This document shows, piece after piece, positions 21,472 through 28,767 of a stretch of DNA of 28,767 bases; the first letter of the stretch is position 1, and the number at the start of each line of letters is the position of its first letter. Both the position numbers and the translations under genes were made by a program. This DNA is from Akkermansiaceae bacterium (GTDB lineage: Bacteria > Verrucomicrobiota > Verrucomicrobiia > Verrucomicrobiales > Akkermansiaceae): the NCBI GenBank assembly GCA_011524615.1, contig WTJZ01000006.1:1-28767 (forward strand). The letters run 5' to 3'. A model generated the notes under the pieces. The model worked only from the letters and a program-made list of their open reading frames with translations. It searched no databases and was not told the origin of the DNA.

Positions 21472-23871
21472 CTAGCGTTTCTTATAGTGCGTGTGACCTG
21501 GGAGGTCTGCATTACGGGCACTATAACCAAAGCGGTTCTGCTTCTCAGCAGGAACAGGAATTGGTTGGATCGTGAGGTCTGCTTTCGCCATCTTGTCGAG
21601 AGCTGCTAGGGAGAAGGTTACGTTCTGGTCCTTCTGGAGCTGGATAGTGTATGAACCGTCCTTGTTGAGCGTGTAGAGGGACGCATCTGCGACCTTACCA
21701 TCGATTGAGATGACTGGGTTCTTGATGTCTGTCTCGACGATACACTTCTTACCAGCGAGGCTCTTCACGTTGACGAATTGAGTGACGCCACCTTTTCTCT
21801 TAGCAGAGACGATGAATGCTCCTTGCGCACGGAGATCGTTAAAGGCGAGGTCTGGCCATACTGATGGACATGCAGGGAGTACGCGGATCACTGGATCCTT
21901 ACGCCCGTAACTCTGGAGAATCATGTCGTGGAGTGAGGTACAGAATGAGAGGGGGCTCTCGATTACTGGGTTACGACCCTCAGCATACATTGTAGTCGGT
22001 GAGACGTTCTGGTGCTTGATGAGGAAGTCGAGGTAGTAATATGCCATCTCAGAGTCCTTGAGCCACGCGTACATCGATGCTGCTCCAGTAGCTGTATATC
22101 CAGTAACTGGCATCGCATTTGCTTTCTTGCTCGCATCCTTTTGTCGAGTTACCTCTAGCCAGTGATCGACGGACTTACGGAGGATCTTAGCATTCTCCTC
22201 GGTATCAGGCGTGATGTTCGCTAGCGGGTAGAATGCGAGGAGGTGAGAGTAGTGACGGTGAGGGATATCGAATGGAGTGTTCTTCGCGATACGGATACCG
22301 TTCTCGTCAAGCTGTAGTGATGGGAGGCGGTCGAGGATGTTTTGCCACTTCGGTGCGAGCTCGTCCTGGAGGTTATGCTCAGCATTGAGATCGAGTAGAG
22401 TCTCTAGTGCCCATTGGAGAAGTCCGATGGTGAAGTTACAGTTCGCATCCCACTTTGCTGGGTATTCTGGTGACCATGAAACAGGAAGCTCGATTTCACC
22501 TTCGCCCTTGAGGCGTTGTTCTCCGATCCAGAAGATGTATGTGTTCATCGTCTTGCGGAGGTGTGTGTAGAAGTTGGTCTTGAGGCGCTCATCATTCGCC
22601 TCGAACTTACACTGTAGCCAGTAGTTGTGGAGGAGCCAGCAGAGCATGTCTGGAGCACACCCTCCACTCTGAGAAATGAAGTTCTGAGGGAAGCAGGTAC
22701 CGAGGTGGATGAGATCACCCTTGCCTTTCCAGTATTCTGGGAGGTTGCCAACGAGGTTCGCTGCGTACTTGTCTACATTGTTAGGGAGAGAGTTACCGAG
22801 TGAGAGACGGTTAGAGGTGAGTTGCGTCCAGTATTGGAGTTGAACATTGAGGTCACCCCAGACCATAGGCCAGAAGGTAGGCTCATACCATGGTCCCATG
22901 AGGTCGAGGATCGGTCCGTTCTCACGCATTGCAGAACCGAGCTTGTACATCTGGATCCAGTAGAACCCTTCTTTCTCAGGGTCGTTGAGCGTGATGAAGC
23001 TCTTGGCATAATAGTCTGCCCACCATGCTTGGTGTGTTGACTCGAAGGTCTTGGCTTCGATGAGGGCGAGACCTTTTTTCATGTTTTCCTTAGTGACTTC
23101 TAGGGAATTCGATTCAGGGAAGGAGTGATGAATCGATGCTCTTAGAGTCTGGGTGCCAGTCTGGGCACCACTGAGAGTCCATGCTGTCGTAGTTTCTCCG
23201 CGGTGTTCGTGGAGGATTTGCTTACAGAAGTTGATTTCACCTTCCTCGCTGTATACTGGTGCCGGCGGAGCTGGGTATGGATCAGTCTTCATGTAGTCCC
23301 ATGATCCGCCTTTAGGACCGCCACCGCGTTCTAGTACTGAACGCACAGATGACTTTGGTTCTGCAGGGATCCAAGTGAGTTTGACGGATTCACCATTCTC
23401 AGCAGTCACTGTAACGTAGATGTTATCGAGTGTACTGTGGGTAAATCCACGTAGTGAGTATGATCCCTTAGTGGTCGTGATCGTACCTGTGAGTTCTGCG
23501 TGGAAGAGGTCTAGCTTGAGATTCGCTCCGGTTACTGTTCCGATAGATTCCATTTGGAAGCGACCGAGAGGGAGACGACAGGTGTAGATCCATGTATTGT
23601 CACGCCCTTCGTATGGAAGGCGGTGGTCGTAGTAGTCATGGCGACCAAAGTTCAGAGAGACTTGGTTTGCCTTATCGTCTTTGTACTGGAAGAGAGTAAA
23701 CCCGATATTGCCATTACCTGAATAAGGTGAGACAGCCCATTCGTGTGGGACGACATCCCATGTCATATCATGCTGGGAGAGGAAGGATTTGTAATCAATG
23801 TCGGCCTTAGGAATAACTGAAGCAAACACTGAAACAACCGTTAGTATTGTACATACGATGAACGATTTCAT
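21472..23871 (-). CDS. GH95-like glycoside hydrolase, altered active site
   Basis: A 799-residue exported protein with a signal peptide (about residues 1-18). It has an N-terminal beta-sandwich (about 30-275; EWAVSPYSGNGNIGF), an (alpha/alpha)6 barrel (about 290-690) and a C-terminal beta domain with DLRAQGAFIVSAKRKGG. The GH95 landmarks HRHYSHL (from His538) and S-P-E469 (general acid position) are present. The paired Asn motif of classical GH95 fucosidases reads D340-L-N342, and the IDGN aspartate block reads IESP with Glu638, by counting back from the MILQS segment. These changes suggest a distinct GH95 clade; alpha-L-fucose or alpha-L-galactose type substrates are plausible but unproven. 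It is monocistronic, divergent from gdhA. No Shine-Dalgarno sequence was seen. Confidence 0.78.
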   Translation of the reverse strand: MKSFIVCTILTVVSVFASVIPKADIDYKSFLSQHDMTWDVVPHEWAVSPYSGNGNIGFTLFQYKDDKANQVSLNFGRHDYYDHRLPYEGRDNTWIYTCRLPLGRFQMESIGTVTGANLKLDLFHAELTGTITTTKGSYSLRGFTHSTLDNIYVTVTAENGESVKLTWIPAEPKSSVRSVLERGGGPKGGSWDYMKTDPYPAPPAPVYSEEGEINFCKQILHEHRGETTTAWTLSGAQTGTQTLRASIHHSFPESNSLEVTKENMKKGLALIEAKTFESTHQAWWADYYAKSFITLNDPEKEGFYWIQMYKLGSAMRENGPILDLMGPWYEPTFWPMVWGDLNVQLQYWTQLTSNRLSLGNSLPNNVDKYAANLVGNLPEYWKGKGDLIHLGTCFPQNFISQSGGCAPDMLCWLLHNYWLQCKFEANDERLKTNFYTHLRKTMNTYIFWIGEQRLKGEGEIELPVSWSPEYPAKWDANCNFTIGLLQWALETLLDLNAEHNLQDELAPKWQNILDRLPSLQLDENGIRIAKNTPFDIPHRHYSHLLAFYPLANITPDTEENAKILRKSVDHWLEVTRQKDASKKANAMPVTGYTATGAASMYAWLKDSEMAYYYLDFLIKHQNVSPTTMYAEGRNPVIESPLSFCTSLHDMILQSYGRKDPVIRVLPACPSVWPDLAFNDLRAQGAFIVSAKRKGGVTQFVNVKSLAGKKCIVETDIKNPVISIDGKVADASLYTLNKDGSYTIQLQKDQNVTFSLAALDKMAKADLTIQPIPVPAEKQNRFGYSARNADLPGHTHYKKR

Positions 23872-23900
23872 TGGTCAGTAGTGAGTGTAATTTTTTATTA

Positions 23901-23921
23901 GTAGATGGTTCGACTATCTAC
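23901..23921. promoter_or_regulatory. Inverted repeat between GH95-like gene and gdhA
   Basis: GTAGAT (23901-23906) and ATCTAC (23916-23921) are complementary around a 9-nt spacer, in the 127-bp divergent promoter region. It could be an operator for one or both genes. Short length makes chance occurrence possible. Confidence 0.3.
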
Positions 23922-23998
23922 GTCAATCAGTTTACATTTTCTTTCCACTTTGAGGAATATAAGTTGATTCTCTATCTAAAACTGTCCATTGTTAGGAA

Positions 23999-25357
23999 AT
24001 GGATAATACGCAGGAGTACACAGAGGAGATCAGCGCCTTTATGGCGGGGCTTAGAAAGAGAAATCCACACGAGCCGGAGTTTCATCAAGCGGTAGAGGAG
24101 ATTGTGAGCAGTCTGATCCCATACATTAAGGATCACCCGAAGTATAGTGCGGCTCAGATCCTAGAGCGGATGACAGAGCCAGACCGTATCGTCATCTTTC
24201 GTGTTACCTGGCAGACTGATGATGGACAGATTCGTGCTAACCGTGGTTGGCGAGTGCAGTTTAATAACTCTATAGGTCCGTATAAAGGGGGCTTACGCTT
24301 TCACCCTACAGTGAATCAGAGCGTGCTTAAGTTCTTGGGGTTTGAACAGATCTTTAAGAATAGCCTGACGGGCCTCCCGATGGGGGGCGCTAAGGGAGGC
24401 TCTAACTTTAACCCAAAAGGGAAGAGTGATGCCGAGGTAATGCGCTTCTGCCAGTCCTTCATGACTGAGCTCTCACGTCATATCGGAGAGGATACCGATA
24501 TCCCTGCAGGAGATATCGGGGTCGGAGCTCGTGAGATTAGCTATATGTTCGGGCAGTATAAGAGGATGCAGAACCGATTTGTCGGGACGATCACAGGTAA
24601 AGGTCTCGAGTTTGGTGGATCTCTCGGGCGAAAAGAGGCAACTGGCTACGGTTGTGTCTACTTCTTAGATAATATGCTCCGTCACCACGGTCATGACTTA
24701 GCTGGTAAGAAGGTGGTCGTCTCAGGGTCGGGGAATGTGGCTATCTATGCGATCCAGAAGTGTCTCGCTCTAGGGGCACAGGTTCTTACCGCGTCAGATT
24801 CGTCAGGATATATCTATGACCCTAACGGTATCGATTATGATAAGCTGGAGTACCTGAAGCAACTGAAAGAGGTACAACGTGGCCGTATTCATGAGTACGC
24901 AGAGAAGTACCCGGAGGCACGCTTCTTTGAAGGGGAACGTCCTTGGTCAGTGGCCGCGGATATCGCACTGCCATGCGCTACGCAGAATGAGCTAGATGTG
25001 GAGGCGGCGAGACAGCTCGTTAATAATGGAGTTATCGCTGTCGCGGAGGGGGCTAACATGCCAACTACCCCAGAGGCGTACCATCTCTTCGCGGAGAATG
25101 ATGTGCTCTTCGCTCCTGGTAAGGCCGCTAACGCTGGCGGCGTAGCGGTCTCAGGACTAGAGCAATCACAGAACTCACTCAGAATCTCTTGGTCTAAGGG
25201 GGAGGTCGATTCTAAGCTCCAAAGTATCATGCATAACATTCATCAGCAGTGTGTCGAGTACGGCTCTGGTGGTGCGATTGTAGACTACAGCAAGGGAGCA
25301 AATATCGCAGGCTTTGTGAAAGTGGCAGATGCCATGCTCGCATATGGTGCTGTTTAA
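23999..25357 (+). CDS. gdhA: Glutamate dehydrogenase, hexameric, probably NADP-specific
   Basis: A 452-residue protein, the normal length for the small hexameric GDH class. It reversibly converts 2-oxoglutarate and ammonium to L-glutamate; this class usually works in assimilation with NADPH. Substrate-binding and catalytic residues are in place: Lys96 in GPYKGGLRFHP, Lys132 in PMGGAKGGS and Asp172 in PAGDIGVGAREI. The dinucleotide-binding domain contains the glycine-rich turn VSGSGNVAIYA (about 241-251) and DSSGYIYDP. The C-terminus (APGKAANAGGVAVSGLE) matches the family. NADP preference is inferred from overall similarity, not from a tested residue. The start at 23999 gives full family length; TAGGAA precedes the ATG too closely to be a normal Shine-Dalgarno sequence. 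It is divergent from the glycosidase and followed by a hairpin. Confidence 0.95.
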   Translation: MDNTQEYTEEISAFMAGLRKRNPHEPEFHQAVEEIVSSLIPYIKDHPKYSAAQILERMTEPDRIVIFRVTWQTDDGQIRANRGWRVQFNNSIGPYKGGLRFHPTVNQSVLKFLGFEQIFKNSLTGLPMGGAKGGSNFNPKGKSDAEVMRFCQSFMTELSRHIGEDTDIPAGDIGVGAREISYMFGQYKRMQNRFVGTITGKGLEFGGSLGRKEATGYGCVYFLDNMLRHHGHDLAGKKVVVSGSGNVAIYAIQKCLALGAQVLTASDSSGYIYDPNGIDYDKLEYLKQLKEVQRGRIHEYAEKYPEARFFEGERPWSVAADIALPCATQNELDVEAARQLVNNGVIAVAEGANMPTTPEAYHLFAENDVLFAPGKAANAGGVAVSGLEQSQNSLRISWSKGEVDSKLQSIMHNIHQQCVEYGSGGAIVDYSKGANIAGFVKVADAMLAYGAV

Positions 25358-25379
25358 CCGTTATTACCTTTGAGAGAGA

Positions 25380-25405
25380 ACGGCTCTCCAGTTCTGTAGA
25401 GTCGT
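25380..25405 (+). terminator. Stem-loop after gdhA, weak terminator candidate
   Basis: ACGGCTCT (25380-25387) pairs with AGAGTCGT (25398-25405) with one G-T wobble; CAG/CTG inside can extend it. It lies 22 bases after the gdhA stop codon but lacks a T-run. Confidence 0.35.
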
Positions 25406-25653
25406 CCGCTCTTGGTCTTCCGCACACGTAACTATACTGGGCGGGAGTTTGCGTAGTTTTGTCTGCGTATGAGAAGAGCAGAAGTGTGCTCTGGCTGCTG
25501 ACAAGTAGAGCGAACAGTGATCCTACTTCTTCCTCTTTAAGGAAGCCTGATTATCTGCCATATGGTCAGTGCGAGTGCTGATAGGGGATGCGTGAGGGGG
25601 CTATGTGGATGCTTCTCTCTGGGGAGGTTGACATCTATGCTAGAAAGAAGGGG

Positions 25654-26049
25654 ATGATCTCTCTCAATGATACCGAATCCGCCCAGCCAATCGTAAAGAA
25701 TATTTTAGGAACTAAGTTAGAGCTTTGCTGTAGTTCCCCGACCACTGGATACTTTAGGGACGGGTTTTGTCATACGAACTTACAAGATGAAGGAGCTCAC
25801 GTAGTCTGTGCTGTCATGACAGCTGAGTTCCTAGCCTTCTCCCAATCGCGAGGCAATGACTTGAGTACGCCACGTCCTGAGTTTAGTTTTCCAGGCTTAA
25901 AGCCAGGTGACCGTTGGTGCTTGTGTGCCTTGCGTTGGAGAGAGGCTTATGAAGCTGGGTGTGCCCCACAACTGAACCCTAGGGCGACGCATGAGCGTGC
26001 ACTAGACTTTATGACTCTAGAGGAGTTGGAGACTTACTTTGTTTCCTGA
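25654..26049 (+). CDS. DUF2237 family protein
   Basis: A 131-residue protein from the ATG at 25654, which has AAGAAGGGG just before it and places the family block NILGTKLELCC near the N-terminus; an in-frame ATG at 25588 adds 22 unrelated residues. The conserved DUF2237 features are visible: TTGYFRDGFC, VCAVMTAEFLAFSQSRGNDLSTP, FPGLKPGDRWCLCALRW and a closing ATHERALDFM. Several cysteines are conserved, but no biochemical function is established for the family. The last 16 bases overlap the end of the convergent thioredoxin-like gene. About 300 bp without a gene precede it, apart from the gdhA stem-loop. Confidence 0.85.
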   Translation: MISLNDTESAQPIVKNILGTKLELCCSSPTTGYFRDGFCHTNLQDEGAHVVCAVMTAEFLAFSQSRGNDLSTPRPEFSFPGLKPGDRWCLCALRWREAYEAGCAPQLNPRATHERALDFMTLEELETYFVS

Positions 26050-27119
26050 GGCTGTGTGGTGGTCAGACGCGCGAGTACACCCTTGGTGTATTCTGCGATA
26101 TCGGATTCAGGATCGAGAGCGATGATCTCCTCGTGAATGGCGATCACCTTTTCTCTAGTAAAGGTAGGAACTTGTGCGCCATTATTACGATTGATCTCCT
26201 CCATCAGGTTCGTCTTCATGTGGAGGACGAACTGTTGGCTGTAGGGGGAGAGTTCTAGCTCTTCAATGACACTATCTGCAGCTGTGATAGCCTCTTGGTA
26301 TTTTTCTTGGAAGAGGAAGAGGGTGACCTTTTGACGGACGAGATGACGAAGCATGTCGATCATTTTGCGCCCCTGAGGATTATACTTCTTGATGAAGCCT
26401 TCTATTTGGGGCACGAGGAGTTGTCTATTGGCCGTTACTTGTTCTAAGGTAGGTTCCTCTTTATACAGCTTGCGAAGCGTACTGATGAGTTTTTCTTCTT
26501 CTTCGAGCATCTCTGCCTCGAGCGCAATTCTGTTCTGAGGCTTCAGTTCTGTGAGGGTCGCAACGAGTTCCGGATAATGGGTGAAGTATTGAGATGGGAT
26601 ATACTCAATGAGTGCTGACTCGATAGCATCGGCCTTTTCTTTCCCCTCTAAGTTCTCAGAGGCTTTGATTTCCGCTTGGAATGATTCATATATTGCGAGG
26701 CGAGAATTGAGATCCTCGAGGAAAGGAGGAACTCCACCTTCATTGTACCCAGTCATGTTAAACGGGCGCCCCTCGGCATTCATGAGGATTACAGTTGGGT
26801 AACCCTGTGGCTTATAGAGTTGCTTGAGTTGTGCGTTCTGGGCTTGTGTCTCGGCCGAGAGCTTAGACTTATCCTTAGGGAAGTCTACTTCTAGAAAGAT
26901 GAACTTCTTACTCGCTTCTTTTACGAACTCTTCTTTTGAGAAGACTTCTTTGTTTAACAGAATGCAAAAGTGGCACCAATCCGTACCAGTGAAGTCTGCG
27001 AGAATGAATTTGCCCTGCTCCTTGGCTTCTTGCTTAGCTTGTTCGAAGTCGATGAGCCAATGCTCAGAAGAGGCTTGGCAGAGCACGAGTGAGAGAAAGA
27101 GGGCTGAAAGTAGTCTCAT
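26034..27119 (-). CDS. Exported thioredoxin-like protein
   Basis: A 361-residue protein from the ATG at 27119, chosen because it opens directly into a signal peptide (about residues 1-16, LLSALFLSLVLCQA); an in-frame ATG 19 codons upstream would bury it. The thioredoxin fold covers about 25-135, with redox motif W48-C49-H-F-C52 and the cis-proline segment GYPTVILMN. The remaining 220 residues are helical and Glu/Leu-rich, with a tetratricopeptide-like feel, and end in a polar tail. It is probably a periplasmic disulfide reductase or isomerase, or a redox-linked chaperone; the histidine in CHFC resembles oxidising DsbA-type motifs, but the direction cannot be decided. It converges on the DUF2237 gene with a 16-bp overlap. 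Confidence 0.82.
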   Translation of the reverse strand: MRLLSALFLSLVLCQASSEHWLIDFEQAKQEAKEQGKFILADFTGTDWCHFCILLNKEVFSKEEFVKEASKKFIFLEVDFPKDKSKLSAETQAQNAQLKQLYKPQGYPTVILMNAEGRPFNMTGYNEGGVPPFLEDLNSRLAIYESFQAEIKASENLEGKEKADAIESALIEYIPSQYFTHYPELVATLTELKPQNRIALEAEMLEEEEKLISTLRKLYKEEPTLEQVTANRQLLVPQIEGFIKKYNPQGRKMIDMLRHLVRQKVTLFLFQEKYQEAITAADSVIEELELSPYSQQFVLHMKTNLMEEINRNNGAQVPTFTREKVIAIHEEIIALDPESDIAEYTKGVLARLTTTQPQETK

Positions 27120-27507
27120 GCAGACAGTCTTTAAACATTTCAGGGCTTTACCAGAAAAAAAGATCGCAACCATCATGATCGTGGGGGGGGGAGGTTTACT
27201 TGTGATCCCAGTCTATGTCTATAAGGGCTGAGAGCTTCCCCCCATAATTGTTCGTGATATGCCATTCTGGAGCCCAATTGGGCCGATTATGTGGGTGTAG
27301 AGAGGGTGAATCTAACTCTACCTCAAAGGGGGAACCGAGTACTCTACATCTTTCAGATTAAAAGTGAATTAAAAAACGATATTTATTTGTGTTATTAAAT
27401 TTATTTAAATTTTTCTTCCATTATTTAAAAAGGTTGTTATTAATTATTCATCGCTAAGAGCGGTCGAACTGATCTGCTAACGATAAAGGCAGAACTGAAT
27501 AGAAATT
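27120..27507. other. 388-bp divergent intergenic region before hpf
   Basis: No gene or RNA gene was seen. It contains a perfect 12-bp palindrome GCCCAATTGGGC (27272-27283) and a strongly A/T-rich tract (27360-27440) that probably holds the hpf promoter. A G-run of nine lies near 27181. Confidence 0.5.
27272..27283. promoter_or_regulatory. Perfect 12-bp palindrome upstream of hpf
   Basis: GCCCAATTGGGC is self-complementary without a spacer, between the divergent thioredoxin-like and hpf genes. It could be a regulator-binding site, but a single palindrome of this size may occur by chance. Confidence 0.25.
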
Positions 27508-28104
27508 ATGCAAGTAGCAAACGCAAATCCACACGTGTCTATCACGTTTAGAAACGAAAATATCACAGATGCACTCCGAGACTTTGTGCAGAAAAAGGTC
27601 TCTTCCCTCCACCTTGATTACCCTAAGATTATCGATGTCAAAGTGATCTTAGATGTGCACAAGAATAATCACCTCGCTGAAATTATCCTCTATTGTGCGA
27701 ATCATATTACGATTGATGCGAGTTCACGTACAGAAGATATGTACACGAGCATTAATGAGACAGTTTCAAAAATCGCCCGTCGCATGCGAAAACAAAAAAC
27801 GCGGCTACTCAGGAAGAATAAATCTAGCAAAAAGCGAGAAGCAACAAGTATCAAGTACCTTGATGAAAAGGTCTTCAATGACTTAGCGCTAGACCATCCT
27901 GAGGAGGCAGAAAAAGATCCAGAACCAGTAATTATCCATCGCGAGAATTACCAACTTAAGACGATGCTAAAGGAAGACGCCCTCATGGAACTCGAACTGA
28001 GTGATAAGCCCTTCTTACTCTTCAGGAACGAGCGGCGAGATGTTCTCCAGATCGTCTACAGGAGAAACGATGGAGAATATGCATTAGTTCCGGTTCCAGA
28101 GTAA
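27508..28104 (+). CDS. hpf: Long-form ribosome hibernation promoting factor
   Basis: A 198-residue protein. The N-terminal S30AE/YfiA domain spans about residues 8-110 (VSITFRNENITDALRDFVQKK in two parts; basic helix with RMRKQKTRLLRKNK). A charged linker follows, then a C-terminal domain at about 147-198 (NYQLKTMLKEDALMELEL, PFLLFRNE) that in long HPFs dimerises and joins two 70S ribosomes into an inactive 100S pair. It protects ribosomes during starvation. A terminator-like hairpin separates it from hprK, 142 bp downstream, so the two may be only partly co-transcribed. There is no Shine-Dalgarno sequence; the leader is A/T-rich. Confidence 0.93.
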   Translation: MQVANANPHVSITFRNENITDALRDFVQKKVSSLHLDYPKIIDVKVILDVHKNNHLAEIILYCANHITIDASSRTEDMYTSINETVSKIARRMRKQKTRLLRKNKSSKKREATSIKYLDEKVFNDLALDHPEEAEKDPEPVIIHRENYQLKTMLKEDALMELELSDKPFLLFRNERRDVLQIVYRRNDGEYALVPVPE

Positions 28105-28177
28105 CAAGCCTCAAACCCTATGAACTAAGTGCCAATGAATTAATTAACTATTTTTTCGTGTTGTTGTAATGAAAAAG

Positions 28178-28215
28178 AAACGGACGAGGTGAAAGCTTCG
28201 TCCGTTTTCTTTTGC
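28178..28215 (+). terminator. Terminator between hpf and hprK
   Basis: AAACGGACGA (28178-28187) and TCGTCCGTTT (28198-28207) form a perfect 10-bp stem with a 10-nt loop, followed by a T-rich TCTTTT. An A-run precedes the stem, so it could also work on the reverse strand. It lies 74 bases after the hpf stop and ends about 30 bases before the hprK start. Confidence 0.85.
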
Positions 28216-28246
28216 TCTTTTGGATTGAATTGATAAGAGTAGTAGA

Positions 28247-28767
28247 ATGTTAAAGCAAAAGATTAGAACGGTAAACTCGATTACGGTTGAAGACTTCTAT
28301 AATCAAATGAAAGATGTCTTGGATCTGAAGGTGGTGGGGAACACAGAGGGCTTTAGCAGAAAGATCAGCGAACCTGCACCCAATAGGCCAGGTCTGGCCT
28401 TGTCAGGTTTCTACACGTACTTTGCGCCTAAGCGTATTCAGGTTGTCGGGAACTCAGAGGTGACCTATTTAATCCAACTAGACCCTGAGGTCCGTAAGCG
28501 TAGAATCCATGAGTTATGTACTCAGAATTTCCCATGCTTGGTGATTGCTCGGAATCGACGCGTTCCGGAGGATGTGCTAGAGGTATTGAGACAGCATAAG
28601 ATACCGATCTTCAAGACTGGACTGCTGACGATGAAGTGTCTGAACATCATGACCTATGAGATGGAGAAGTTGTTTGCCTCCTCTACCTCGCTGCATGGTT
28701 GTATGTTAGATTATCGAGGGATCGGGGTGCTGATTGTAGGGAAAAGTGGTTCAGGTAAGAGTGAGAC
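28247..28767 (+). CDS. hprK: HPr kinase/phosphorylase (3' end beyond the window)
   Basis: The frame opens with ATG at 28247 and runs off the window after 173 codons. The N-terminal HprK domain is present (ITVEDFYNQ near the start; EVTYLIQLDPEVRKRRI around 71-87). The kinase domain begins with the family-typical LHGCMLDYRGIGVLIVG and the P-loop G165-K-S-G-S-G-K-S172. HprK phosphorylates and dephosphorylates a regulatory serine on HPr; in Gram-negative bacteria without a full sugar PTS it usually serves global regulation and not transport. Linkage to hpf is common in Gram-negative genomes, where both often sit near rpoN or ptsN. The catalytic histidine and the HPrK signature lie beyond the window. 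Confidence 0.93.
   Translation, partial: MLKQKIRTVNSITVEDFYNQMKDVLDLKVVGNTEGFSRKISEPAPNRPGLALSGFYTYFAPKRIQVVGNSEVTYLIQLDPEVRKRRIHELCTQNFPCLVIARNRRVPEDVLEVLRQHKIPIFKTGLLTMKCLNIMTYEMEKLFASSTSLHGCMLDYRGIGVLIVGKSGSGKSE

Noticed and set aside
24889..25239. Reverse open frame of 116 codons opposite gdhA
   Set aside because: Antisense to conserved GDH sequence.

Overview
The window most likely comes from a Gram-negative, polysaccharide-degrading member of the PVC superphylum, probably Verrucomicrobiota. This rests on several things read from the sequence: a PEP-CTERM exported protein, a formylglycine sulfatase beside a GH141-like beta-helix enzyme, secreted esterases ending in calcium-binding type-3-like repeats, an ECF sigma factor overlapping a transmembrane Ser/Thr kinase, a Rho factor with long Lys/Ala tracts, FloA, LpxI and MlaE as outer-membrane/envelope genes, and HPr kinase next to long-form HPF. 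Almost no start codon has a recognisable Shine-Dalgarno sequence. No tRNA, rRNA, CRISPR array, transposase or phage gene was seen.

Layout. (1) 1-6240, forward: a 5'-truncated SGNH plus alpha/beta-hydrolase double esterase, a PEP-CTERM protein, and a sialate-O-acetylesterase-like protein. All are exported; the two esterases share a C-terminal module. (2) 6241-8828, reverse: an ECF sigma factor followed by a membrane Ser/Thr kinase whose only plausible ATP-binding lysine sits in the glycine loop, as in eukaryotic WNK kinases. (3) 9255-14968, forward: a GH141-like beta-helix enzyme carrying a PDZ domain, then a membrane-anchored PA14-like protein paired with a sulfatase. (4) 15258-19597, reverse: rho, and an operon of floA with two uncharacterised membrane proteins. 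(5) 19703-21354: lpxI (forward) facing mlaE (reverse), both envelope-lipid genes. (6) 21472-23871, reverse: a GH95-like glycosidase, divergent from gdhA (23999-25357, forward). (7) 25654-27119: a DUF2237 gene and an exported thioredoxin-like gene, convergent and overlapping by 16 bp. (8) 27508-28767, forward: hpf and the start of hprK, cut by the window end.

How they fit together. Regions 1, 3 and 6 look like an accessory capacity for an esterified, sulfated and probably fucose-type polysaccharide: deacetylation by the SGNH-type esterases, desulfation by the sulfatase, and glycosidic cleavage by the GH141-like and GH95-like enzymes. The sigma/kinase pair sits between the two exported-protein blocks and could couple an extracytoplasmic signal to their transcription; this is inference from position only. 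Regions 4, 5, 7 and 8 are mostly housekeeping: transcription termination, membrane organisation, lipid A and phospholipid traffic, nitrogen assimilation, ribosome hibernation and carbon regulation. The most unusual items are the WNK-like bacterial kinase with its coupled sigma factor, the shared C-terminal module of the esterases, the PDZ-bearing beta-helix enzyme, the PA14-like/sulfatase pair, the altered GH95 active site, and the Rho extensions.
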